This document shows, one piece after another, positions 49,567 through 61,300 of a stretch of 64,000 bases of DNA. Source of the DNA: Flaveria trinervia (taxonomy: Eukaryota > Streptophyta > Magnoliopsida > Asterales > Asteraceae); NCBI GenBank assembly GCA_025506515.1, contig CM046444.1:122165701-122229700 (forward strand), given 5' to 3'. Under the pieces are notes generated by a model, which saw nothing but the letters and a program-made list of their open reading frames with translations, had not been told where the DNA came from and did no database searches. Each line of letters begins with the position of its first letter. The stretch's first letter is position 1. The translations under genes were made by a program, and so were the position numbers.

Positions 49567-49980
49567 GCGGGCATAAAAACCAGGTTCGGACCCGACCCGG
49601 ACCCGGGTGTGGGTAGTATCCGATGGGAGGCATACCCGGTTAAACCCGTAGGGTTGGAACTGGGTTTAGTTTTTGAGTTTTTTAGCGAACCCGACCCGGT
49701 CTAAACCCGAACTGAACCCGGTATTGGACCTGATATTGAACCTGGTATTGGACCTAAAAAAAGAAAAGAAAATAAGAAAAAAATAAACTAAACCCAGTAT
49801 TGGACCCGATTCCGGACCCGACCCTACCCTAACCAGGTATGACGGGTAGGGTTTTCAAGCAAGTGAACCCGACCCGGGCTCGTGCTCGGGTTCGTCACTA
49901 CCCGGTACAAAAAAACCCGATTGGATCCAACCCGGTTTGAACCCGGTTTCAAGTATAACCCAAAACCCGAATTGATGTTG
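49567..49980. repeat. ACCCGACCCGG-rich repeat patch
   Basis: About 400 bp dominated by CCCGACCCGG, AACCCGG and GGGTTT words, ending before TBP-promoter-like sequence. This composition is common in non-autonomous hAT-like elements of dicots, but I could not define ends or a target duplication. Confidence 0.45.
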
Positions 49981-50020
49981 AACTTCTTCAATCATATCAC
50001 ACCACAAGCCCAATTTCACA

Positions 50021-50107
50021 TAAGCCCAATTCATAATCATCAATCAAATTAGCCCAGTAAACCATCTTGAGTCTTGACAAAATAGGCCACAAAATATCAC
50101 TATAAAG
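50021..50107 (+). repeat. Second copy of TBP-promoter-like sequence
   Basis: TAAGCCCAATTCATAATCAT, then TAGCCCAGTAA, then GGCCACAAAATA(T/C)CACTATAAAG, matching 43311-43390 in order at about 80 percent identity. The match ends exactly where a hAT-like terminus begins. Confidence 0.8.
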
Positions 50108-51025
50108 TAGGGCTGTTCAAATAGCTCGATACTCGAAACTCGTTCGAAAAATGATCGGAATTTTGCTAGTTTGAATTTCCGCTCGATTGTAAATGAACTG
50201 AGCGGCTCGGTTCGGTTTCAAAACGAACCAAACATGAGCGAAGGGTCGCTCACTCGGTTTCGCTCGAATTATTTTTTTGGTTTAGTTTTGATATATTATA
50301 TATAATAATTATATATGTTAATTTATTATTATATTTAATTATTTATTAACTACAAACATTTTAATTTTTTTAGTATGAAGTACGAAGCTCAAAACCCTAA
50401 TTCACCAATACCTCATTCCTTTTTCTCGTTCCTCACTTGTCAGAAGTCAAATCTCACTTCTTCCCTCTCCACTCTCCACCCTCCAGCAGCGCCTCCACCC
50501 TTCGGGTCTCCCCTTATTGCGCCCGCAGACACTGCTGTGAATAACAATCACTGCCGTGACCGCAGACCGCAGACAATGTTGCCTCCCCCATCTCCGACCG
50601 GGACCCTGCTGCAAGACTTCAATCTTGCTGCGACCCATCTCCGACTAGCCTGCGAACTTGCCTTTAAAAGATAGTTTACAGGGTAAAAGCGTTATAAACT
50701 ATACATTAACAAAAGTGTTTCAGTGAATTTTTTTTTGTATTGCCTTTATTGTTTTTGTGAAATTTGCTAGTTGATTACAGGGTTTGATATTGGCATTATT
50801 GTTTCTGTGTTTCTGTGAAATTTGTTTGATATCGGCCTTTTAGGGTTTTTGTTTGTGAACTATCTAATTTTTGAATATTTGAAGAGTGTATTTTGATTAG
50901 TTGATTGCTTTTTGTTATTTGAAGAGAGTATTTTTTAATATTTATTAACTTGGAAACTATGAACTATATAATTTTTTTGTAGAATGTCTTCTAGCCAGGG
51001 TGTTGGTTTTAGACCATACAAGCTA
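50108..51025 (+). mobile_element. Truncated hAT element, 5' end
   Basis: It starts TAGGGCTGTTCAAA next to CTATAAAG. Subterminal CGCTCG and GCGGCTCGG words in both directions follow, then a CT-rich leader-like stretch. At about 50983 there is a possible transposase start, ATGTCTTCTAGCCAGGGTG (MSSSQGV), after a TTTTTTTGTAG acceptor. The sequence then changes abruptly to a copia remnant, so the right part and the other terminus are missing. The 99-codon ORF at 50375 is in the leader-like part and has no known domain. Confidence 0.45.
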
Positions 51026-51027
51026 TT

Positions 51028-51320
51028 TTTCATGACCCAATGTTCTTTCATGTGAATCTAAAACCCTTCGGGTTGTGCCACGTAAATATCTTATCAAGAT
51101 CAACGTGTAATTTTATTTCCCTGCAACTAGATGTAAGCCCTTTGCAGCTACAATACTTAGAACCAATCTATTTATTTTATAAAGCTCTTTTATCTTGTGA
51201 AAGCTTGGTTAATACCCATGTTTTATTATTCGTTAAAGGATTCATCTTATCCTTTATAGCATTCTTCTACAAAGTGAATCTTTCATCTCAACTATTTCAG
51301 AATACTTTTTTGGTTCACCA
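51028..51320 (-). pseudogene. Ty1-copia reverse transcriptase remnant, N-terminal part
   Basis: The minus strand reads EPKKYSEIVEMKDSL, NNKTWVLTKLSQDKRAL, CKGLHL and YLRGTTRRVLD with stops between. These correspond to copia motifs EPxxYxEAxxxxDS, NxTWxLVxLPxGKRAL and the AFLHGDLxEEVYMxQPxGF region. It is degenerate and lacks long conserved parts. Confidence 0.7.
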
Positions 51321-51622
51321 ATTTAAGTCAAGAGAAGATAGTTGATTGAAGGATTATATCTCTCTAGTTTAGAAACTCTAGTGAATCTCCTGACCCAATT
51401 ATGTAATAACCCACCCGAAACCCATGCGGTAATAACAATTGATACAACTTATAACATAAACAAATTGATTTCCATTTAAAATATAAAAACTAGAACCTTC
51501 TACTGCTTAAGATTTCACTATCGCTAAATCATTCCAAGGATTGTTCACTGATTTCTTGTGACATGTATACTCTCAAAACGATGTTAGCTTTATGCTGGTG
51601 AGTTCATATTATTTAATTCACA

Positions 51623-51700
<78 letters not shown>

Positions 51701-52440
51701 CTTAACTTAATTTAAACAAGAACATAACTTAAAATAATCTACAACAAGTTGATGTAAAATCTTCCTATTCGTGCTCCTACGTGAACTCCAAAAGTGAATA
51801 ATAACACTAACTACGTATCAAATACTCGGGATTCTATTTACGCGCTAGAGAGTTTCCAAGAAAACCTTATACTCCAAAGAAAATTTATAAACTTCTATTT
51901 ATTTATAGCAAGCAGACAAACTACTTAATTTGTAAGCTGGAGTGATGTGAGATGAATGTGAGAAGCCTAGCTTACTTGCTTACTTGTTTTTTACTTATAA
52001 TTTATTCAGTTGTTTTATTCATTTTTCACTCATAACTTTTAAATATTATATTTTATAAAATTTCAAATACATCGTTAGGCGTATTCCTTTTAACGACCAT
52101 CCATTTCCCCCAACAAACATCAAATAATCGCGTCATCCAATTGCCCGATAGAGATCAAAGTCTTTTTCAGGACCTAAACATCCTTTAAGGTCCATGAGAA
52201 GCCCAATGTAGTTTTCAACTCTATATCCCCAATCCTGTGACATCAAAATTATGATCATTAGCTAAATGAACTTTACCAAAATTACATGTTTGCAAAATCA
52301 TCTTCATGTTAGAAGATATAACTAGCACAGAGAAAAGCTCATTTGAATGAAGATGTTCATTGCAAAAGAAAAGCTTTTAGAACTCAAAAGGGTTGAATTT
52401 GATTTTGTAAACATTGTCTTTGGAAAAAAGAAGAAAATAT
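51321..52440. other. AT-rich spacer with ATA/TAA microsatellite
   Basis: No gene. The microsatellite at 51623-51699 is the only defined feature. Confidence 0.5.
51623..51699. repeat. TAA microsatellite
   Basis: About 77 bp of AAT units with one break (AATATAATAA). Confidence 0.95.
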
Positions 52441-53092
52441 CCTTTGTGAAGAGAGGCACCAAAAAACTTAAAAATTAAAGCTCGTTCACACTGATGTCTT
52501 CGGACCAACCTTAGTTTCTTTTGTAGGATGTCAACATGCAAGGTATGGGTTTACTTTCTTAAAAAAATCTAATGTTTTTTATACTTTTAATAAATGGAAA
52601 ACTACCGTTGAATTGGAAATTGATCTGGAGGTAAAATGCTTGAAATCGGACAACAGAGGAAAGTACATCAACACTTAGTTTCTTGATTGTCGTGCTGAAC
52701 ATGATATTCGGATGATAAAAACCATACCAGGCATTCCTCAACAAAATGGAGTGGCAAAAAGGATGAACATAAGAAAGAATTATGAAACTGGACTATGAGC
52801 TTCCAAAGATGTCAGGTTGATGCAGTCAATACTGCTGCTATTTAATTAATCAGGGATTATTAGTACCATTGGGATTCAAGATACTAGAAGAAGAATGAAA
52901 AAGGGAAGCAATTAACTATGAGCATTTGAAAGTATTTGGGTGTGGTGCTTATGTTATAGTGAAAGATGATGACAAACTTGATACTAAAGCTAAGAAGTAT
53001 ACTTTCATTGGATATGAATCAAACAGTATGGGCTACAGGCTTTGGGATTTTGAAAGCAAAAAAATAGTTCACAAACATGTTCTCTAGGTTGA
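52441..53092 (+). pseudogene. Ty1-copia integrase remnant
   Basis: The plus strand shows LVHTDVFGPTLVSFVG, then VELEIDLEVKCLKSDN, then IRMIKTIPGIPQQNGVAKRM, then LKVFGCGAYVIV and KKYTFIGYESNSMGYRLWDF in changing frames. These are the integrase catalytic core and the downstream GYSPxSKGYRLW-type motifs of copia elements. Several stops and frameshifts are present. Its strand is opposite to the reverse transcriptase fragments to the left, so it is a separate insertion or an inverted part. Confidence 0.85.
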
Positions 53093-53425
53093 CCAAAGAG
53101 AATGTCCATGACGTCCTTATGAGTTTCAAGGACCAAACATCTCCTCTATCGGTACTTAGATATAGTGCAGCCCTATCACGAACTCCCACTTAAATAGGTG
53201 AGGTGGTAATTTCAAACCATACATGTCTGATCTCAAACATTAAAAGATACCCTTTTGGACCCAAATTGACCGATCCAAAAGTAAATGGGTCAAATTTGGA
53301 AATTTTGGTACTTTTCAATAGTATCATTATGAGAAGTTATTACCTCTTTGACATCAAACTTCAACATGTTAGAAAATCTGCCAACAGCTGGGACCCTCCT
53401 TCTGGTTTATCAAATGCCAAAATAT

Positions 53426-54967
53426 TTGACCAGGTGTATCATGTGGCTTCAATGGTTTGGTTGCCACCTCGACTTATTTGTTTCTGCATCTGAAGCATCT
53501 ACAAAAAACAATGACCTTAAAAAACAGACATCCATTATTATATGAGAGATTCTTTGTAATATGTAACTAAATGAAAAGCAGCCTCCTCTATTTGTACAGT
53601 TGTACTAAAACATAACATGCTTGTCAAATATGTACTTCACAACATTTACTGCATTTTCTGTATCAGTAGCTCCACTAGGACTGAGGACTTTTTACAGATG
53701 AGGCACATGTAGTGCCTCAAGTAACAGGCCAAAACAGGTTAGATTGGTTGACCTGAAAAACATTTTGTATAAAAATTCAAAGTCAAAGCTATTCAATTTT
53801 GTTATTTCGAAAAGAAACCATTGAATACAATGATTTAGGATGTTTTATGCATTATTATAATACACATTGGGCATCTTTAAACCCGTTCCAGCCAGTTGAC
53901 CCGTTTCATATTAAGCTAATTTTTCCCTTAGAGATATAATTTGACCAGGTGTATCATGTGGCTTCAATGGTTTGGTTGCCACCTCGACTTATTTGTTTCT
54001 GCATCTGAAGCATCTACAAAAAACAATGACCTAAAAAACAGACATCCATTATTATATGAGAGATTCTTTGTAATATGTAACTAAATGAAAAGCAGCCTCC
54101 TCTATTTGTACAGTTGTACTAAAACATAACATGCTTGTCAAATATGTACTTCACAACATTTACTGCATTTTCTGTATCAGTAGCTCCACTAGGACTGAGG
54201 ACTTTTTACAGATGAGGCATATGTAGTGCCTCAAGTAACAGGCCAAAACAGGTTAGGTTGGTTGACCTGAAAAACATTTTGTATAAAAATTCAAAGTCAA
54301 AGCTATTCAATTTTGTTATTTCGAAAAGAAACCATTGAATACAATGATTTAGGATGTTTTATGCATTATTATAATACACATTGGGCATCTTTAAACCCGT
54401 TCCAGCCAGTTGACCCGTTCATATTAAGCTAATTTTTCCCTTAGAGATATAATTTGACCAGGTGTATCATGTGGCTTCAATGGTTTGGTTGCCACCTCGA
54501 CTTATTTGTTTCTGCATCTGAAGCATCTACAAAAAACAATGACCTTAAAAAACAGACATCCATTATTATATGAGAGATTCTTTGTAATATGTAACTAAAT
54601 GAAAAGCAGCCTCCTCTATTTGTACAGTTGTACTAAAACATAACATGCTTGTCAAATATGTACTTCACAACATTTACTGCATTTTCTGTATCAGTAGCTC
54701 CACTAGGACTGAGGACTTTTTACAGATGAGGCATATGTAGTGCCTCAAGTAACAGGCCAAAACAGGTTAGGTTGGTTGACCTGAAAAACATTTTGTATAA
54801 AAATTCAAGTCAAAGCTATTCAATTTTGTTATTTCGAAAAGAAACCATTGAATACAATGATTTAGGATGTTTTATGCATTATTATAATACACATTGGGCA
54901 TCTTTAAACCCGTTCCAGCCAGTTGACCCGTTTCATATTAAGCTAATTTTTCCCTTAGAGATATAAT
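53426..54967. repeat. Three near-identical 514-bp tandem copies
   Basis: Copies are 53426-53940, 53941-54453 and 54454-54967. Each begins TTGACCAGGTGTATCATGTG and ends CCCTTAGAGATATAAT. They differ by only a few bases (for example CACATG/CATATG near the middle and one or two single-base gaps), so the amplification is recent. Confidence 0.97.
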
Positions 54968-55084
54968 ATAACCCCCTGACCACCATAAAACCAATTCATA
55001 GTCAAATAGCCGGAATTGTCACATCTAAGAACTGGTAACAAGTTTAAATATAGTAAGATTTTGTCCATTCAAAGAACCTTACAA

Positions 55085-55215
55085 ATCTGTCTGAATGAAG
55101 AAAGATCTAGAATAGATTATGGTAGTTTTCATATGCATCAACTGTAAAAGTGGTCCTACTGGAGGGGCACTGAGAACAGTATCTTCGGATTGGGTGGGCC
55201 TAAAATATGCGAAAC
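55085..55215 (-). pseudogene. Fossil exon A, copy 1
   Basis: The minus strand reads (L)SAPPVGP and, one frame over, TVDAY. This matches the stronger copies at 55625-55760 and 57285-57420. It has lost the upstream half of the exon. Confidence 0.35.
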
Positions 55216-55624
55216 TGATCATGTAATGGGCCAAAACAGATTGGATTGGGTGGCCTAAAACACTTTTTATTAACATTTAGTGTCAAAGAATTGATTTTAA
55301 ATATTGTACTATTTCAAAAGGAATCTATTTTATTGAATAGAACGATTTAGGAGGCTGTATGAATTATAATACACATTGGGTGTCTTTTAACAGGTTCATC
55401 CCATTCTGGCCCGTTACATTGTAAGAAATATTTTTTCTAGTAGCGCCGTAGAGATAAAATATAACCCCCAGTCCCCCATCAACCGATTCATAATCAAATG
55501 GTCAAAATTGCTACCTTTGAAAACGGGTAACAAGTTTGTATTTTGTAAGATTATGTCCCATCAAAGTACCTTAAAAAGCCATCCAAATGTTGAGAACTCT
55601 GAAATAGATTATAGTAGCTTCCCA

Positions 55625-55760
55625 TATACAATGTGGAGGTAGGCCGCGCTGATGCCGCACCAAGAGCACTGGGCTTTTTACCAGCAGATTTTATCTCTGA
55701 AGTGGCTGAGACTTGACTTCCTTTGGTAGTAAACTGATATCAAACGGTTCCTCTCTAGGT
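55625..55760 (-). pseudogene. Fossil exon A, copy 2
   Basis: The minus strand starts after a CTAG acceptor with EPREEPFDIS, then shifts frame to VSATSEIKSAGKKPSALGAA and SARPTSTLYM. The Ser/Ala/Pro-rich composition looks like a disordered coding exon. I do not recognise the gene. One frameshift separates the two parts. Confidence 0.4.
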
Positions 55761-56955
55761 TCCTATATCATCTCATAAACAAATAATAAAGATGGATAAT
55801 GATAATTAAAAACTATGGACAACCACTTACATAATTCTCGAAACTAGTCTCTAGATTGACGAAGGGGATGTCTAGTGACCCAATGAGAAAGTCCTTTTCA
55901 TGCTAATCAATTTTGATGACTGGACCATCTCCTCCAATATGTAGTATTTAATTACTGTGTAGCCCAAACCAAACCAACATATAAATTGCTGAGATGGCAA
56001 TTTCAACTCATATATGCAGGTTAAATGGAATAAGCTAAGGGGTCTAACTAAAAAGAAAAAAAGGTCAAAGGATTCGAACAGATTGTAAGCCATACAAAGT
56101 GTGCTCATTACTCAACCCAGTCCGACCCACCCGTTTTGACCACCCTTCAAATTTGACCGTTATGACCCATTACTCAACCCAGTCCGACCCACTCATTGAG
56201 CCATCTCTATCAAAATGGCAGGACACGATAAACCCCGGCAAAAAACTCTAGTAACTAGTGTATGATGTCCAAAACTAGCTTCACAAGTACCTATATAGGT
56301 TTCAAAGATTGAAAAAAACATGTTTACTTACCACTTTGTCTCATGCTTGCATCTTGCTTTAAGTTTAGGGACCTAATCATGCAAAAGAGGCACACAAGAC
56401 CAAGGGATAAACCTGTTAAAAATAATCTCTGGAACTTTTTCTGTTATAATATTCATGTAAAAATCGAATGAGGTGACTTTGTACGAGTTCAATGGAAGTC
56501 ATGAACTGATTATGACAGAAGTGAAAAAATGGAAAGTCAGAGATTTGAACGAGCAAAGTTGCTCATGAGTTACTCAAGATAGGCTTCTTAAAAGCTTCTA
56601 GCTTTAAGATGAGAAGTTATTACCTCTTTGACAACAAACTTCAACATGTTAGAAAATCTGCCAACTGCTGACCCTTCCAAAGCCACAAACGTTTAACAGG
56701 GTGTATCATATGGTAGGGCTTTCAATGGTTGGTTGCTAACTCAGCAAATTCTTCTGCTTCTAAAGCATCTACAAGAATGAACAAAAACAGGAATCCATGA
56801 TTAAGATGAGAGAGATTTAATTTATATATTTTACTTGAAAAGCAGCTTTCTCCTTATACTGTAACTGCTTTGTGATCGAATTTGTACAGTTGTACTGGAA
56901 TTCAACAAGCATGTCAAATATGTGCTTCATAGCATTTCTGCATATTCTGTTTCAG

Positions 56956-57147
56956 CTTCAGTTAGCTCCACCTAAAAGGGGCTTAGGGCATATCATCAAA
57001 GAAAGAATCCCAAGGAAGGGGGAGAAGCTGAGGTTAGAAAAGGTTTCTCCCGCTGTTGCTAGTTCTTCCGTTGCTAAAACAAAGGGGGGAGGAGGATCTA
57101 CCCGTTCAGTAGAATTAGAGGACTGTTTTAGCTTCAGCTAGCTTCAC
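56956..57147 (+). other. GC-richer insertion flanked by 16-bp direct repeats
   Basis: CTTCAGTTAGCTCCAC (56956-56971) and CTTCAGCTAGCTTCAC (57132-57147) flank about 160 bp absent from the related repeat copies at 53640-53690, 54160-54200 and 54680-54720. The insert is purine-rich and less AT-rich than its surroundings, with CCAAGGAAGGGGGAGAAGC. It keeps a 60-codon frame on the plus strand. It could be mitochondrial DNA moved to the nucleus or filler DNA; I cannot decide. Confidence 0.4.
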
Positions 57148-57284
57148 AACATTTTTACACAAGAAAAGAATAAATAAAAGTGACAAAAGTCTGTATTTTA
57201 TATGATTACGTCCAATCAAAGAACCGTAAAAAGCAGACAAAAATGAAGAAACTCTGGATTATATTATAGAAGCTTCTTATATGC

Positions 57285-57420
57285 ATCAACTGTGGAAGTA
57301 GGCCCTGCTGGTGGCGCACCAAGAGCAGTAAGCATGTACCAGCAGATTTTTCCTCTGCAAGTGGCCGAGACTTCCTTGCAGAACTGATATCAGATGGTTC
57401 GGTAGGTACCTATATTCACA
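57285..57420 (-). pseudogene. Fossil exon A, copy 3
   Basis: The minus strand reads EPSDISSARKSRPLAEEKSA, then one frame over ALGAPPAGPTSTVDAYKK. It is the best preserved of the three copies but still needs a frame change. Confidence 0.4.
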
Positions 57421-58300
57421 GATAAACAGATAAAAATATCTTTTGGACCCATTTGACACATTAACCCAAATCAACCGATCCAATAGTTAATAGGTCATAA
57501 CTGCCAATTCTAATACTTTTTAGTAACATCAGATAAGACGTTACCTCTTTGAAAATAAACTTCAACACGTTAGAAATATGCCAACACCTTGGTTTCTCAA
57601 ATGCAAGAAACTTTTGACCAGGGTATTACCTAGTAGGGCTTTCAACAGCTTCGTGCTACCTCAGAAAATTCTTCTGCTCAGAAGCATCTACAGCTAAAAT
57701 GACCTAAACAGGCATCCATGATTAAGATGAGAGACATTTTAATTTAATTTAATATATAAACTACTTGAAAATAAGCTTCCACAAAATTAAGCTTAAAATT
57801 TCTAGTAACTGCTCCTTTTGCACATTTGTACAGTAGTACTGATGCATTACATTGGCTGAGGACTGTTACAGGGGATGTCTACTGACCCAAAGTCCCAAAG
57901 AGAGAGTCCTTACATCTTTATCATTTTCAACAACAGAACCATCTCCTCAAGAGTATTGTAATTGGTAAGGTGACAACTTCAACCCATGTATTTATGACAT
58001 CTAGCAGGTCAAGTGAACTATATGGTTTAACCAACAAGAACATGGTTTAAATGATTAGAAGTCATATGAAGTGTACTAGAATTCATAAATCCTCTTAAAT
58101 GATTTTATTTATTAAAAGATCTATATAATTTTTGTAGTAATAAACTTTTTATCATATCATATTTTGCACATTATTTTCAGATTTGAAGACATGACTATAA
58201 AAATGATTGCTGGTTGGCCCTACTCGTTTTGACTTGCACATAAAGTCTGACCGTTTTGACTCCTTACTCAACCCACCCCAACCCTCTTTGGAAACCTCTC

Positions 58301-61300
58301 AACAAAAAAGGCAACACAAGATAATGCCTAGGCCAAAAAACTCCTAGTACGTACAATGTGCGGCACCCATGTGCATCTTGTTATTATAGAAGTTTAGGGA
58401 CCTAATCAGTAATCATGCGGAAAACGCATATTTGTAGAGCTTTTAGTTTTAGGGACTTGGTCACACATACAACAAGTTGGTAATTCGTCACATGTTTTAT
58501 GACTGATGCTTCTATATTGGTCTAAGATTAAGCTCTTTGTATCTATACTACAGTTAGTTACAGCCATTCGATGGTCATTGCCAACTGGACAATGTAGACA
58601 TCAAAGGAATTAGGATAGATACCATAGATTTATTATAATGAATGGATAAAAATTAGTCATGCACTTTTTTAGAAAAGGTAAGATTACTAACTGAGGCAAT
58701 AACAAGAACTAGAATTTGCAGTGAAAGTCCATAAATGGGTTTGCATATATATATACCAACAACAAACTATACTCGTAGAACAAAGCGAGTTCTTACTGTG
58801 CAGTTGAAAGACATACCTGGTGATTTTTGACGATTCTCAGCTACATCTGTGCTCAAGACATCAGGTATAAATTCTTCATTGCATAGAACGATAAGACTCT
58901 AATTAAAAGTCAAACTCACTGTTTATCAAATTCAGATTTTGTAATGGCATTATGACTTTTGACCTCAAATTTTCTGTACTTAGTAACAATCACAATTCGA
59001 TATACTTGGCAGTTTTTTCTTCAAATGTCAAAGAACACACATTAATTTTAAATAGAAAAAAAGACCAGCCGATTGACTTCAAAAGTCAAACCATGTACAT
59101 TCCTTATTCAAATAATACTCAATTTTTGGTAATAAATGCGACGTTTCCAATTTTAATATAAAATTCAGATTTACCGGTTTAAGATTATTGAAATTTAAGA
59201 AAATTAGGGTATCCCCAAGTAATGAAGTGTGGAGTGAAACATTTCCATTAACATGGTAGTGTTGAACAACACAACTTGCTTAAAGAAAATAATATAAAAG
59301 AGAATTGGGAGAAGTAATAGCAAAACATGTATACTGTATAGAAAAACCTCATTACCAGGATATAAAGTTTAGGAAAACACTAACGTCAAAATCATCATAA
59401 AGAGAATATCAACAAAATAGAGCTATTAAATAATATGGAAAAGGTTGAGAACATAGGTAACATGATTAAATAAAAGGTAGGAAGTATGGAACCTCAAGAA
59501 CAAAAAACTTGGAAAACTATACTAATGAAAGTTATATAAGAAAGAAAGATGGAACATTAAAACAAGCAAAAAATAAATAAAAAACAATAAGTGAAAAAAT
59601 AAAAAATCAACATATTGAACTTCACCAAGAAAGCAATCCACGCTACTATAACAACATAAATACACCAATCAACTGCAAAGTACAAGCCTCAAAGTACAAA
59701 ACAAGTTGAAAGGGTTTTTAGTTGTTATAGTAATGAGATTGCAAGTTCTTGGATGGGAGTTCAATCTTGCAAAACACACGTATGAAACCATTCAAGAAGA
59801 AAAAGTCGATAAACTTTACAAATGAGAATCTCATAAGAACGAAAGACAGAAACGTTTAGAACAAAGTCAAAATCATGACAATAGTAGAATATCAACACAA
59901 AGAACTTCATCAAGAAAGCAATCCAGCCTACTAAAACAACCTACATTCAACCAATCAACCGTAAAGTACAAGCCTCAAAGTACAGAACAAGTTGATGTGG
60001 CTTTTTAGGTGTTATAGTAACAAGATTGCAAGTTCTCAAATGTGAGTTTAGTGTTGAAAACACCATATAAAACTGTCAAACCGTGCAGCTATAAAAACAA
60101 TGGAAAATTTTAAGAGCATAGGTAACTTCATCAAGTAAAAGGTCAAAATCAAAGGAAGAGAATCCATGCTAAAAACTTGGTAAACTATACAATTGAAAAA
60201 ATCAAAAGAAAGTAATGTGAATCATTAGAACAAGCAAAGTCAAAATCATCAAAAAGAATAGAAAATCATATCCTGAACTTCATCAAGACAGCAATCCATG
60301 CTACAATACAACCTATGTACACCCAATCAATTGCAAAGTACAAGTCTCAAAGTACAAAACATGTTAAATGGGTTTTTAGGTGTTCTAGTAACATGATTGT
60401 GCGCTCTTGAGTGTGGTTCAGTCTCGCAAATCACCATATAAAACTGCCAAACCACACAACCATCAAAAAAAAAGCATCATTGTTAAAAAGGGAATATAAG
60501 GGACAAGATTAATTAAAACATTAACAAAATGTGAGAGTTTTAAACAAAAATATTTGTTTCAAAAATAAAAAACCAATTACGTTTAGAAGTCAAACTCATA
60601 AACAATAAAAACAATGGAATAGTGAAAACATAAGTAACCTCATTGACTAAAAGGACTAAATCAAAGAAAGAAGAGAATTTGCGAACAAAAAAATTTGGTA
60701 AGTTGTACAATTCCAAATCTGATTACAAAAAAAAAAGAAAAATATTTTAAAACAAACAAAGTCAAAAGCAACACATATGGTATAGCAACCATGCTACAAT
60801 AACCCACAAAGTACAAGACAAACTGAAATAGTTGTTTAGATGGTCTAGTAACTGAAGCAAGATTACTAACTGAGGCAATAACAACAACCTAAATTTGCAG
60901 CAGAAGTCCATAAATGGGTTTGGATATACAACAACAAACTGTATTTGTGAAACAAAGCGTTTCTTACTATGCAACTGAAAGGAAAGGGAAAAGGATAAAC
61001 TGGTTGGTGTACCTCATGATTTTGATGATTCTCGGCTACATTTGTGCTCAAGAGTCACGACATCCGGTGTAAATTCTTTGCTGCTTAAAAAGATATGACA
61101 TTTAAATGTAAAACTCTTTGTTATCAAATTCCGACTTTTGACCCCAAATAGTTCTGTTGTTTGTGAATGATACAAACTGAGCAGTTTTTTTCTTTAATTT
61201 CTACACATAGATATTAAATTTTGATAGAAAAACAAAACCAGCCATCTGACTTCAAAAGTCAACCGATGCACATTCCTTAATAGAACGCATTTTTGCTAAT

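Larger units (their letters stand above)
53093..58300. repeat. Higher-order tandem duplication, units of about 2 kb
   Basis: Blocks recur in order. The AGAGAGTCCTT-type block occurs at about 53093, 55877 and 57895. The GAAGTTATTACCTCTTTGAC block occurs at 53336, 56615 and 57540. The TTGACCAGG(G)TGTAT block occurs at 53426, 56690 and 57614. The AATCAAAGAACCGTA-type block occurs at 55061, 55553 and 57207. Unit 1 (about 53093-55860) is longer because one part was re-amplified threefold. Units 2 (about 55860-57885) and 3 are single. Divergence between units is much larger than within the 514-bp copies. Confidence 0.75.

Noticed and set aside
53426..54967. CRISPR-like or satellite array
   Set aside because: Units are 514 bp, only three, and in a plant nuclear context; this is a local tandem duplication.
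56872..57141. 89-codon plus-strand ORF as a gene
   Set aside because: It spans the junction between the repeat and the 160-bp insert, so the reading frame is accidental.
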